A stretch of 64,000 bases of DNA from Przewalskia tangutica (Eukaryota; Streptophyta; Magnoliopsida; Solanales; Solanaceae): assembly GCA_029844215.1 (NCBI GenBank), contig CM056738.1:72532093-72596092 (forward strand), in the 5' to 3' direction. Made by a program: the position numbers and the translations under genes. The stretch's first letter is position 1, and each line of letters opens with the position of its first letter. The notes under the pieces were generated by a model. That model saw only the letters and a program-made list of their open reading frames with translations, did no database searches and had not been told where the DNA came from. Positions 47,206 through 57,683 of the stretch are shown here, piece by piece.

Positions 47206-48377
47206 TGCCTCTACGCAAGGCAACCAGGGCCCAGAGCAAGGCAAGAGGAGTCTGCGAGTAGAAGCGGCAGCGGTCTCTCACGAGGCCACGATACGAGACT
47301 TGATCCCCACGGCCAGGAACAGAGGATATGGGTTACAAGGAGATGACCCAGTTATTAGCTAGGCTTGTGGCTAGGAATGAGGACAGACGGGAGCTGGTGG
47401 TACCGGTAGTGCACCCCAGAGCCGATAGTTGGAGACTTCGGGACTTCTTGAGTTGTAGTCAACCAGAGTTCTATGGATCGAGAGCTGAGGATGACCCTCA
47501 GGAGTTTATTCGACAGTTGCAGCGGATCATGAAAGTGATCAAGGCCTCAGAGTCAGAGTCGGTGGTATTGGGTTCACATCGGCTGCGTGATACTGCAGTC
47601 GACTGGTTTGATTCATGGGAACTGTCCCGAGGAGAGCATGCACTTCCAGCTAATTGGGATGAGTTCTTAGGGGCATTTCTTACACATTTCTTGCCTCCAC
47701 AGATGAGGAGGGCTCGAGCCGACAGATTTTTGATGTTGAGGCAGAACTGGCGTACGGTTCGGGAGTACAATGTAGAGTTTGACTTATTGGCTCGGTACGT
47801 CCCCGCTTTAGTGGCAGACATGGAGGACAGAGTGCACCGCTATGTCACAGGGCTTGATGATTACTTAGCAGAGAGTTGCTCAGGTGTAGCTCTTCAGCCG
47901 GGCATGGACATTGCCCGCATACAGGCTTATGCACTTGGGTGTGAAGAACGGAGAGGTCGACGGAATGACCGAGATCAGCAGAAGAGGGCCAGAACAGCAG
48001 GGTCCTTTGGTGACTTTCGGGGCGGACCGTCTCGGCAGCAGGCTAGTTATGCGCCTCCGCCCGATGCAGTGGTCCTCCACGCCTTCGTGACGCGTTAGGT
48101 ATTCGAGCCGGTCGAGCTCGTGGCTTCGTTCACGCAGACATACATCGGTTCTAGCCAGCCGGATTCATGTTTCCCTCAGTGTGCACGATGTGGCAGGCGT
48201 CATCTCGGGGAATGTCGTCGTTTTACTGGTGCTTGTTTTGCCTGCGGCCGTCAGGGCCATGTGACGAGAGACTGTCCTAGTAGGAGGGATACAGGTAGAA
48301 TGACTCAGCCTACCGGGTCAGTGGCGGGTTCATCGCCTTCTATAGCTATGCGCCCAACAGGGCAGGATTATGATTAG
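47206..48377 (+). pseudogene. Chromovirus Gag of element D
   Basis: Gag region starting near ATGCCTCTACGCAAG (47206) but broken soon after. The long open frame is 47328-48098. Gag core: FLSCSQPEFYGSRAEDDPQE, DTAVDWFDSWELSRG, NWDEFLGAFLTHFLPPQMRR, EYNVEFDLLARYVPALVADM. A shifted frame (48120-48377) carries the zinc knuckle CFACGRQGHVTRDCP (CX2CX4HX4C). Sequence style fits Tekay/Del-type chromoviruses. At least one break near 47260 and one near 48098 prevent a full-length Gag. Downstream there is no protease or RT. Confidence 0.88.
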
Positions 48378-49339
48378 AGCGACAAAGGGAAAGTGAAGCA
48401 GTAGATACAGGTATATCCTTAACCCTCTAGAGATTAGTATGCATGATATGATGATTTTATGTTAAGTGTTATGTTTGGATAGCATTGTGTAAGATTGTGA
48501 TTTAGAGAACATGGTTAGTTGAAAAAGATAAGTATGGGGACATGGAAGGTGTGGACCTTAGAATATTACACGTTGAGACCTTAGATGTAAGGCTGTCTTG
48601 AGTAAAAGATTTTACGGTTAGTCTTTGTCGAAATACTTGGTATGCGTGAAATGTATTGTGGGATAATTCCTTGGGTTGTGTAAGATGAAAGTGGTAGCTT
48701 TCATGACTTGAATAGGTAAGATTGTTCTGGATCGGGGAACAAGAGTTTGGCGCGATAATGGGTCGGGTTGAGGACCACTTGTGGGTCAACCCGTAGCTCG
48801 GAATGAAGTAAGATAAATTTGTGGTGGTCCCGCTAGGTGGTAGGGTCACAAGGGTGCTAGGACCAAGTTTAGGTAACCATCGTACGAGTTCGTGGATGCG
48901 TTTGACCAGGATCGGATCGTGAAGGCCGGGAATGGCCTTAAAGGAAATTGAGGCTAGTGTAATGACCAAGTTTGGAGGTGGTAACTCCAAGGTTTTGGAA
49001 ACTGAAGCGATGACTAAAGTGTGGTACGTGTAATAGAAATAATTCAGGTGTACGAGAAGGGTACGACGAGTAAGAAAGGAAGCGAACATGTGTTAAGAGG
49101 ATGGAAGTGATCATTTTTGTGAAGTGAAGGTGCGAAGAGAGTATCCTTTGGACCAGGAGTGAGAGTTAGTGTTGTTTTACATCTTAGAGGTGATTCCTCG
49201 TTGGCTTGGATTTGAGTATTGCGCGTATGTTATATTATGGTCATGTGTGGCATAATTGGTTTCATAAGTATAGTAGTAAAGACTATACCGGCGCATGTAT
49301 GTTTGGAGACTTAGAAGGAACATTCGGGACGAATGTTTC
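48378..49339 (+). mobile_element. Element D interior without genes
   Basis: About 1 kb between the gag remnant and the polypurine tract. No protease, RT, integrase or chromodomain motif is visible. The minus-strand frame 48502-49089 shows no family features and I treat it as chance. Confidence 0.6.
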
Positions 49340-49353
49340 TAAGAGGGGAAGAA
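49340..49353 (+). other. Polypurine tract of element D
   Basis: AAGAGGGGAAGAA immediately precedes TGTTACACCCCG at 49354. It marks the start of the 3' LTR. Confidence 0.88.
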
Positions 49354-52126
49354 TGTTACACCCCGTAGTTCCAGGGTATGTATGTGAGGACGTACGTACG
49401 AGAATACGACATAAAAATTGGAAAGGAAGAAATATGTAATTTTTCGATGGAAAAGTTTCCGGATTTTGTGAAGGAAAAAGGTTCGTTAATGGGAATTGGA
49501 TTCCCAGATTTGGTATTCGGACTTCTTGGAATATTAGAGAATTATGGAATTTTATTTCCGGATTTGGTCACGTGGGGCCCACAGGAGAAATTTACGGTTT
49601 TGTGGGACCCACTTTGTTTTCGAGATTTTGGCCATTATGGATATTTTCGGAAGATGAAATATTTTGGACGAGTAGGGGGGCGACACGTGTCACCCCCATG
49701 TGGCCTTGTTTGGCCGAAATTGTGTGCCAAGTGGCAAGACAAGTGGCCTTGTCGTGCAAGATATTTTTGTGTTGGACAAGTGGCTTGTGGGACCCACACA
49801 CACTTGTCCCCAATCTCAACCACACACTTGCCTTCATCCTAGCCCTTGGTTGTCCTATATATACACTACTAGTTGATGAAATCTTCCACACTTAACCATT
49901 TCAAGACAAGAAATTCCCTCTCTTCTCCCTTGTCATTGCTCTCGGCCATAGCCTCATTTCTTGAGCAAAATTTGTCCTATAATTCTTAAACTTTTAAGTG
50001 TTCTTCCTTAAGGTGTTAGGAAGATGGTGAACCAAGAGTTAGACAAGATTTCACACCCCTAACCTCTAATTGTTGCCTTGGCCGAAACTTGCTAAGATTG
50101 GAACCCAAGTGTTCTTCACTTTTTGGAGTTGAATCTTGAAGAGAAGTTGGTTAAGAGCTTCTAAGGGTTGCTTGTAGCGGATTGGAATGTAAGGATTTGG
50201 AGCTAAACTTGCTAAGGAGCGACTTTAAGTTCTTGGATAATTTTTGGGCTTTTTGAGGTAATGATCTTAATCCTCTTTGTGAAGTTGGATATTATGTATA
50301 TTGGAAGTATATATTGGAGTATGTAATATGTGGAATGAAGTTTGGAAAGAATTGGATCTTGTAAGCTTGTTGAAATGGAAATTGGCATGTTAGCCATAAA
50401 ATGGTAAAAACGTATCTTACTTGTTGAAAGCTAATAACAAAGTAACTATAACTTATATGAAGATTGGAATATAAGTTGGAGGATTAAAGAAGTAATTCCG
50501 GCATGCTAGCCGAAAAATTGGATAAAGTGTGATTATTGTAAGTTGGCCAAGAACACCAACTAGTGGACTAATGGACTGTATTTACTTTGGACTGTATTTA
50601 CATTGGACTGTATTTACATTGGACTGTATTTACTTTGGACTGTATTTACATTGGACTGTATTTACATTGGACTGTCTTTACTTTGGACTATGGACTTATT
50701 CCATTTCGGTTTTTAAGTTGTTGTTGTTAAGGGGAAGATTGTTTATCACGTCCGTTTGGGCGTGTGATCCCCTTCTTTAGTTGTTGTTGTTGTTAAGGGG
50801 AAGATTGTTTAAACACGTCTGTTTGGGCGTGTGATCCCCTTTTTTAGTTTTTGAATTGTTGCGCCTTAAATGTGGCATGTTGGTTACTGTTATCGGGCCT
50901 TGAAAAAGGTGGAAAAGTATTTAAAAACAGGGGAAGTGCTGCCCGATTTTCCGTAGAATTGGAGGGCTTTTAATTGGTATAAGTCTTCAATGGTAAGTAA
51001 GGTTTGATAGAAGTACTATGGCCATTTTAGGATTGAAGTACTACGTGTGGCGTGATCTACTTGGCTTAAGGAGTAGCCGACGAAGTTGAAGTACTTGGAG
51101 CATTTTGCTAATTATCGATAATCGTCGCGAGGTATGTGAACCTCTTCCTATCCTTTCTAGCATGATTGTTGTGAACTATGTAGTACGGTAGACGTACGTG
51201 TGCTAAACGAATTTGGTATAAGAGACTTGAGTATTTGAAGTTATGCAACTTGAACTATTGGAAAAGAATATTGTTACTTGACTTTAAAAGAGAAGGTGTT
51301 TTGGTTTAAAAGGAAGGCATGATATTGTCTTAGTCTGTCTTAAAAGAGGGTTTAAATGTTATGGACGATTCTACATCGAGTCCCATGAGATGGGCCGAGA
51401 TATGTATACCACACGATTCTACATCGAGTCCCATGAGATGGGCCGAGATATGTATACCACACGATTCTACATCGAGTCCCATGAGATGGGCCGAGATATG
51501 TATACCACACGATTCTACATCGAGTCCCATGAGATGGGCCGAGATATGTATACCATACGATTCTACCTCGAGTCCCATAGGATGGGCCGAGACATGTTAT
51601 ACGTATCATACGATTTATCGCAGATGGCAGTGAGGAAGGAGTTCCACGGGCATGAGGGATGACTTTGAGGGCGTGAGTCCCTGACTTGACATGACTGCTT
51701 TATGTTGTGAATTGTAGTTTGATTATCATACATGTCTCCTGTTTTATATAGACTGTTATGATTTCATTTACAGTATTTTCAATTTCACATACTTGGTACC
51801 TGTTATCGACCTCCGGGGCTGCGTTCATGCCGCAGGTAGAGGTACATCGGTTGTTGATCCTCGCTCTTAGGATCACAGTTCAGCGTATTGGGAAGCTCCG
51901 TTTCTCCGGAGGCTTATCTTTTGGTATGTTTCCCTGAGTTTGTAGGTTCTTGTACATTCAGGGGTATGGCGGGGCCCTGTCCCGTCATAGTTGTTATAAA
52001 AACTCTTAGAGGTCTGTAGTACTGTTGTGGGCAGAGTTTGTAAAGGATGTAACTGTTCGATTTTGATATTTATGCAGAAAGGTGACCGTTTTGGTTGACC
52101 TGTTTCTTATTTCATATTGTTCATGT
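49354..52126 (+). repeat. 3' LTR of element D, 3'-truncated
   Basis: Starts TGTTACACCCCGTAG and is complete on the left. It follows the left LTR from 49934 on but lacks the 515-bp segment and stops at GTTCATGT (52126), where viral leader begins with a 2-bp overlap (GT). The 48-bp array is at 51366-51590. Confidence 0.9.
51366..51590. repeat. 48-bp tandem array in right LTR of D
   Basis: Same unit as 46124-46345, here with about 4.5 nearly identical units. The frames 51330-51662 on both strands are by-products. Confidence 0.93.
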
Positions 52127-52257
52127 AGGATTTCTGTGATTATGGTATTATAATTCTGAAAAAGGTTATAGATTGATTTAAATCAAAATAAAAAATGGAT
52201 AAAAACTTCCATATAAGCTTACTGATGATACTCGTCAGTAATTCTCCCGTTGGAAAT

Positions 52258-52270
52258 TGGTATTAGAGCC
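52258..52270 (+). other. Viral primer-binding site, plus arm (mutated)
   Basis: TGGTATTAGAGCC, one C-to-T change from the TGGTATCAGAGCC seen in the minus arm. Confidence 0.88.
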
Positions 52271-52447
52271 ATAAATAGGACAAAAACCAGAATGGATGTT
52301 AAAACTGCTAAAAATACAGATAAGATTAATTGGTATAAAATTCACAGATGTGATTCTAACAACAGATTAAATGAATATCAATATGAATCTGACAGATCTG
52401 AAAACAACCTAGAACAATTTGACACAGAAAATTGGAATTCAGAATGA
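52259..52447 (+). CDS. Downstream part of viral leader ORF, plus arm
   Basis: Frame open through the primer site and ending at TGA 52445-52447, which overlaps the ATG of ORF A as ATGA. Content is polar (TAKNTDKINWYKIHRC, then an acidic SDRSENNLEQFDTENWN stretch). No in-frame ATG precedes the primer site in this arm because the leader is deleted; a Met exists just after it (RTKTRMDVKT). In the second leader at 61617 an ORF enters the primer site in the same phase, see that entry. Function unknown. Confidence 0.5.
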   Translation, partial: GIRAINRTKTRMDVKTAKNTDKINWYKIHRCDSNNRLNEYQYESDRSENNLEQFDTENWNSE

Positions 52448-52764
52448 GAACTGTTTCATCTTTCAGAAGGATAATAAGGTATAACAAAATGATTTGGAGA
52501 TGTAGAGAAATGAAACACCTTTTAATAGAAACAAAAAGAAAAGCTGAAGAATTATTAAAATCACAAAATGAATGGTTAGACCAGAAAAGAGCATGTAATA
52601 ATTTCTATAACGATGAAGAATTACGAGAAATATTTAAAATATACTCCGATGCTGGAGAAATGAGAAGAAAGATAGAAGATATAAATATAGAAATTAATGT
52701 ACAAACAAGTGTGATAAAGAGTTTAATAATGGAAATACGTTTCTTTGAAACAGATCAGTATTAA
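52444..52764 (+). CDS. Viral small ORF A, plus arm
   Basis: 106 codons from the ATG in the ATGA overlap. The protein is basic and helical (MRTVSSFRRIIRYNKMIWRC). It is intact and nearly identical to the two minus-arm copies (the Gly after KRA is Cys here). ORF B starts 3 nt after its stop. Family unknown. Confidence 0.62.
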   Translation: MRTVSSFRRIIRYNKMIWRCREMKHLLIETKRKAEELLKSQNEWLDQKRACNNFYNDEELREIFKIYSDAGEMRRKIEDINIEINVQTSVIKSLIMEIRFFETDQY

Positions 52765-52767
52765 AAG

Positions 52768-53061
52768 ATGAACTCATCATTTGCACCTATTAAGAAGTTA
52801 AATCAAGCAAAGTGGTTATGTCAACAAGCAAAAGATTTACTAAAACTTACCAAGAAACATAAAGAACTAGAAAGAAAATATAAGTTAAGGATATTTATTA
52901 TGGAAAAGGAACTAGACCAAACTCAACAAACCATAAGTTCGGAAGAATTAACAAGGTTATATATAGAGTTAATACAAATACGAGCATGAATAAGGCTACA
53001 AGATGGATTCATAAAAGATATAAATGAAGAGTTATCAGTAACTACTAGTTCTTATGGATGA
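52768..53061 (+). pseudogene. Viral small ORF B, plus arm, stopped early
   Basis: Counterpart of 41491-41784. A CGA codon in the minus arm is TGA here (52987-52989), cutting the protein to 73 residues. The remaining frame continues to the overlap with ORF C. Confidence 0.7.
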
Positions 53062-53428
53062 AGAAACGTTAAGAAGACGACAGAATATGGTAAGACAATT
53101 AGAATATATGGCAGGAAAAAGATTAATATATAGTAGGGACATAAATGAACACATAATAAGTTGTAAAATGAGTATTGATCTAATAACGGAAAGAGATAAG
53201 ACTATAGAAGAACAATCTAAGCAAATAGCTGAACAAGAACTTATCATGAAAAACTTAAAATTCAGTTCACTTATAAAAGAAGAACAGTTATGACAGAAAG
53301 ATGAAGAAATCAGAAAAATAACAGAAGAAAAAGTAGGCCAAATAATTAAACAAAATCGTGAGATAAGATATTTGAACGATGTCGTAAAAGAACAATACAA
53401 ACTGATCAATCAATTAACTCATGGATAA
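53054..53428 (+). pseudogene. Viral coiled-coil ORF C, plus arm, stopped early
   Basis: Counterpart of 41124-41498. CGA is changed to TGA at about 53291, leaving 79 residues. The frame then continues to overlap the movement ORF by 8 nt. Confidence 0.7.
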
Positions 53429-54698
53429 AGGAAAAGAAAAAGCGACAGATCTATACACAACAAATTATCAAATGGATGAATATGAAGGAGGAACAACACA
53501 AACTTTAATTTTCAAACCCGAAGTATATCAGAAAATACAGGATGAAAAGGAAGAATTATCGGTAAACAAGATATTTAAGACAAAGTGGTTTGATAGAAAT
53601 AAAGAAATAAGATATATAATACAAAAACACGAAAATGTAATAGACACTACAAGTGTAAATGGAAAAGTCAGGATAAATTTAATAACTAACGAAATAATAA
53701 AACGAGAGTTATCAAAATTATCAGCAAAAGAAGCCAAGAAATACAGAAATATATATTTCGGAGGAATAGAATTTACTATAAAAGCATATTTTCAAAAGAA
53801 CATAGATACGCCTATACAAATGTATATACTAGATGACAAAATATTAGAAAATATACAAGATGCATTAATATCAGTAGTAAAAGGAAATTTAATATATCAA
53901 AAATTAAAATTTACCATACAACCAGATTTTAGTATCTCACTAAAAGATGAACACAAAGAATTGGCACTAACGCTATATTATAAACTGGATGGAATAAAAA
54001 TGCCGCCAGGAAGTAAAATAATAAGTATAGAGACAAAAATGATATATGCCTTAACGGGAAATCATCATGTGAAAAAACAATACGAAACAAATACCCTAGT
54101 ACCAAAAATGTACCAAGACATCTTAGAAACTATAGAACATAAAGAAAGTTCAAAGATAACAATCCCAGAAGAAATACATATAGATTTTAGCAATAGAAGT
54201 ACAAAGGTCTTAAATAAAATAAAACCCTGTATAGAAGGATCCAGATTAAGTATTAAAAGAGAATTAATAACAAAACAACAAAGTTTGGAGACACCAAGGA
54301 CATTAGACTTAATAAACACAATAGCAAACAGATTAAGCATTAAAGTAATAATATTCAATGGGGCTACAACAATTGATTGTATAACCGAAATTAATACAGG
54401 AGCTGTAAAAAGCTATATACATATCAGTAAAATAAATGAGAAAGACTGTCAGCCGATACAACCAGAAGCTTTCCATTACCCTGAAAATGACAGAGAAATG
54501 ATAGTAACTAAAAGTATTAATTTAAAATTCAAAATCAAAGATTTAGAATATAAAATAGACATAGCAGTCTTAGAATATGATAGCTTTAATGAATTGTTAT
54601 TAGGAAGTGATTTCATAACCATGATAAACTATAATATCACTAATAAAGGAATAGAAATTACTGACCAAGACAAAACAAGATTTATTGACAAAATATGA
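53421..54698 (+). CDS. Viral movement protein with retropepsin-like C-terminal domain
   Basis: Intact 425-codon frame. Residues ~30-215 fit a 30K-superfamily movement protein of caulimovirids (FKTKWFDRNKEIRYIIQKHE, IEFTIKAYFQKNIDTPIQMY, ALTLYYKLDGIKMPPGSKII). These proteins line plasmodesmal tubules for cell-to-cell spread. Residues ~300-420 look like a second, degenerate retropepsin: IKVIIFNGATTIDCITEINT is followed by GAVKSYI and, about 65 residues later, ELLLGSDFITMIN. The catalytic Asp of the D-T/S-G triad is Asn325 here, so protease activity is unlikely. The ORF overlaps ORF C upstream by 8 nt and ORF II downstream by 4 nt (ATGA). The MP call is from position and overall pattern, and the protease-like fold from motif spacing only. 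Confidence 0.75.
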   Translation: MDKGKEKATDLYTTNYQMDEYEGGTTQTLIFKPEVYQKIQDEKEELSVNKIFKTKWFDRNKEIRYIIQKHENVIDTTSVNGKVRINLITNEIIKRELSKLSAKEAKKYRNIYFGGIEFTIKAYFQKNIDTPIQMYILDDKILENIQDALISVVKGNLIYQKLKFTIQPDFSISLKDEHKELALTLYYKLDGIKMPPGSKIISIETKMIYALTGNHHVKKQYETNTLVPKMYQDILETIEHKESSKITIPEEIHIDFSNRSTKVLNKIKPCIEGSRLSIKRELITKQQSLETPRTLDLINTIANRLSIKVIIFNGATTIDCITEINTGAVKSYIHISKINEKDCQPIQPEAFHYPENDREMIVTKSINLKFKIKDLEYKIDIAVLEYDSFNELLLGSDFITMINYNITNKGIEITDQDKTRFIDKI

Positions 54699-54898
54699 AT
54701 ATCCAGGAAAAAATAAATAAAAAGGAACTCAAATTAAGGATAATAAAACAAATGTTATTTGAAGAAGTTATAGATTCTCAGTTAAAATACTTAAAATACA
54801 AAGCCAAAGAAATAGAGTTGGAAAATGAAATAGAGCAACTAGGAAAAAGTATAAATAATACATCCAATAAAGAATGGCTAGATATAGGAGACGGATAG
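54695..54898 (+). CDS. Viral ORF II-like small protein, plus arm
   Basis: 67 codons, starting in the movement-protein stop (ATGA). Lys/Glu-rich helix (QEKINKKELKLRIIKQMLFE, YKAKEIELENEIEQLGKSIN). It sits where caulimoviruses carry ORF II, but is much shorter than a typical aphid transmission factor, so that function is not claimed. Confidence 0.5.
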   Translation: MNIQEKINKKELKLRIIKQMLFEEVIDSQLKYLKYKAKEIELENEIEQLGKSINNTSNKEWLDIGDG

Positions 54899-55000
54899 AT
54901 AAGAAGAATAAATAAAAGCTGAGCAGTTTTAAAGAAAAAATAGATGAAATATGGACAGAATTGATAATAAAAGAGAAATTAAAAAAACATTTTTGATGCG

Positions 55001-55366
55001 ATGAATGAAATAAAAGATAGCCAAGCTCAAACAAGAGAAATACTAAGAGAAGAATTAACAAAATTATGGAACGTATCTGAAGTACCGACACTAAGGCTAA
55101 TACTTGACCAACTAAACACAATAGTAACAAACGTGAATAAAGAGAAAGGAAAAGAAACACAGATGGAAGAAGGAGAGACTAGTACACAAAAACAAAGTAT
55201 AATAGAAACGTTACCCATACAACCCGAGATAGTAGCAATAGATGCTTGGAGAAGAAGTAAAATACCTATAATGATGGATATCAGTAAAATAAAACCTAAG
55301 ATACCAGATGAGGTAGCAAAAACATTAGATGGATTAAAAACCTTAGCTAATAAAGGACAATTTTAA
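55001..55366 (+). CDS. Viral ORF III-like protein, plus arm
   Basis: 121 codons from ATG to a TAA that overlaps the coat-protein ATG by one base. The N-terminal helix (SQAQTREILREELTKLWNVS), middle LNTIVTNVNKEKGK and the KPKIPDEVAKTLDGLKTLA tail are shared with the minus arm. Length and position match the virion-associated protein slot. The upstream sequence (54899-55000) is open in another frame and differs by an A-run length, so the start may have been further upstream in the virus. Confidence 0.55.
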   Translation: MNEIKDSQAQTREILREELTKLWNVSEVPTLRLILDQLNTIVTNVNKEKGKETQMEEGETSTQKQSIIETLPIQPEIVAIDAWRRSKIPIMMDISKIKPKIPDEVAKTLDGLKTLANKGQF

Positions 55367-57457
55367 TGAGCACTAGTGAACATAGCGCAATTACGTTTAT
55401 TCAAAACCATGGTAAAGAAATATTAGAAAAAGAAAGATATAAATACGAACCCATGAAGAAACAGGATTCTAAGGATCCTAAAGAAACACCAATTAAAAGT
55501 AACGAAAATTTTAAAGATAGAAACATTCATAACTCCTTAACAGACCCAACAAAATTAGAACTCGAAAATACAATCCATCGTCAACACATAAAACTATCTT
55601 CTAATGAAGAATGGCTGAGTAAATATAAAAAATACAAAATAAAATATAAAGATACAAAGAAACAACTAAATGAAGCTAGAGTAGAAATTAAGGAAACCAA
55701 AAAAGAATTAGAAACGGTTAAAATATAATTAGGTAACTTAAAAGAAGAATTCTACATTATGAAACAACAACTAGCAAAGCTAAAAGAGAAGAAAAGGGTA
55801 AAACGGATAAATAAGTTAAGTGATGAAGAAGCATTACAAAATAGTAATAGTAGCAGCAGCACAGATAAAGAAGAAATAACAGTAAAAGAAGGAGTGGTAG
55901 CAAAAATCACGGAAGAAATAGAGGATGAAAGTGATTCTAAAACAATACAGGAAAACAACCAGATATTAGAAGCCTTACATAAAGTACAAAGAGTAAATGC
56001 GATAATAGAGGAACAAGAACCTGAAAGCGACATAGAAGATAATTACAATGAACCTTTTGAAACAAAAATAGAATCAGATGATATAGTAAACAAGGATACA
56101 GACAATTACCCTGAAGAGGAAATGATAGACCCAACCTTAGAAATCATAACAAAAAAAACCCACTAGGTTACCACCACATATCCCGGTAGGACAACAAGCA
56201 GAGTTTAGTGAGTTTGTAGGATCTATGGCGCAAGGAATAAATATGAACGGATATTTCCTAGACCTAGATAATGTTTACGATGAACAAGAATTAAGTAGAA
56301 GAATAAATGATTGGAACGTAGGAATGTCTTTAGCGCTAATGAGTTCAGCACACACTAGTGATTTAGACTATATGTATGAATTAATATTCAAAACAATGAT
56401 AGGAAAAGTAGCATTTTGGTTTGAAACTATAGCTTATCAAATGAAAGGAGAAATCTTTCATCATGTTAAAGATTGGAAAGGAATATTAATGTTATTTGAT
56501 ATGGTATTAAAACGAGAATTCTTAGGAGAAAGGTGGCTAGTAGCCAGAGAAAACGTATTAGTTGAAAGGAAGTGCGAAATAATAATGAATCTGAATAATA
56601 TGAAATGTTGTAAGATCAATAAACTAACAGAATATACAATAAGTTTCACAAAATTCTATTATGAAGCAAGATTCCTACAAGATGAAGGAATGATATACCA
56701 ACAGCTTTATTATGACCATTTACCAGAACCATATAATACAGAAATAACTAAAGAATATAGTAAATTAGAACCAAGAGAGAATACACTAGGAGAAAAAATA
56801 CGGGTATTAAGAGCCTATTTAATGAGGAAGTGTGAAGAATATAGATTACAACAAAAGGTAAAGAAAGATAAAAAATTAGGATTAAGAGAAGTATGTGGCT
56901 TCACTGAAAAGCGACTAGTATTTGGATGCAAGGACCAAGAGGAAAAAAGCAGCAAACATAAAAAATACAATAACACATCTAATACAAGTAAAGCATCCAA
57001 AAGAAATACAAATTACAAGAAAAGATATCGAAAAAATTATGATAACCAATACTACAAACCTTATAAAAAGAAAAAATACAAAAGATTTAGGAAGTATAAA
57101 AATACAGATGAGTCGAGGAAAAAATTTAGAAACAAAAGAAAATTTAGAAAAGGATTTGTAAAACCGTTAGAAACGAAGGAAGCACCCAAAGAATGTAAAT
57201 ATTGGACTTGTAATGAAAAAGGACATTATGCTAACAAATGCCCTAAACTAAATAAACAAGGAGTAAAATATATTAACACTACACAGTTCATTATGAGCTT
57301 AGAGCAACTCAAAGAGAATGATAAAACCTGGTATAGTGAAGAAGAATTTTATATTAGTCAAACAGAGGAAGAAAGCGATATAGAAACGAAAAATAACAGA
57401 TATATTAATACCAATTCCAATGAAGAGGAATCCTATAGTGAAGACGATTCCGAATAA
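55366..57457 (+). pseudogene. Viral coat protein, plus arm, two lesions
   Basis: Frames 55366-55728, 55759-56166 and 56225-57457 belong to one gene. Lesion one is a GAA-to-TAA stop at 55726. Lesion two is an extra A in an A-run (eight versus seven in the minus arm) near 56155. The first Cys of the zinc knuckle is Tyr (KYWTCNEKGHYANKC), and some helix N-terminal residues (LENENT segment) are deleted near 55590. Domains are otherwise as in the minus arm: coiled coil, capsid core (MNGYFLDLDNVYDEQELSRR), Lys-rich nucleic-acid binding stretch, knuckle and acidic tail. Confidence 0.85.
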
Positions 57458-57683
57458 TTTGCAAGAAGAAATAAATAACTTAGAAAATGATAAAGATCAT
57501 TGGATAAGATACGAAGGATATCTAATTAATAAATTTACTTTATGTACAAACCCAACGGGAATTAAATACTACGGGACTAAACACAGACAAGCAATGAAAA
57601 ATCTATTTGAAATAAAGGCGAGACAGACGGAAATAGAACAAAAACTAGGAGACACTTACGACAGCAACAATCAAAATAAATAA
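57420..57683 (+). CDS. Viral 87-residue ORF, plus arm
   Basis: Second intact copy of the small ORF between coat and Pol. It overlaps the coat end by 38 nt and its TAA overlaps the Pol ATG (TAATG). It differs from the minus copy at two residues. Family unknown. Conserved coupling on both sides argues it was translated. Confidence 0.65.
   Translation: MKRNPIVKTIPNNLQEEINNLENDKDHWIRYEGYLINKFTLCTNPTGIKYYGTKHRQAMKNLFEIKARQTEIEQKLGDTYDSNNQNK

Larger units (their letters stand above)
44194..52126 (+). mobile_element. Chromovirus element D, gag only, truncated at both viral borders
   Basis: Two LTRs (44194-46998 and 49354-52126) surround a 2.36-kb interior with gag but no protease, RT or integrase. 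The left LTR lacks its first 580 bp and the right LTR lacks its last ~90 bp. Both cuts coincide with viral sequence, so D is not a simple insertion into the virus, which would leave full ends and a target duplication. Confidence 0.9.

Noticed and set aside
48502..49089. 195-codon minus-strand frame in element D
   Set aside because: It opposes the direction of the element, has no motif, and lies in decayed interior sequence.
44194..52126. Element D as a simple insertion into an intact virus
   Set aside because: Both LTR outer ends are missing and the viral sequences on the two sides are in opposite orientation, so they do not join into one viral sequence.
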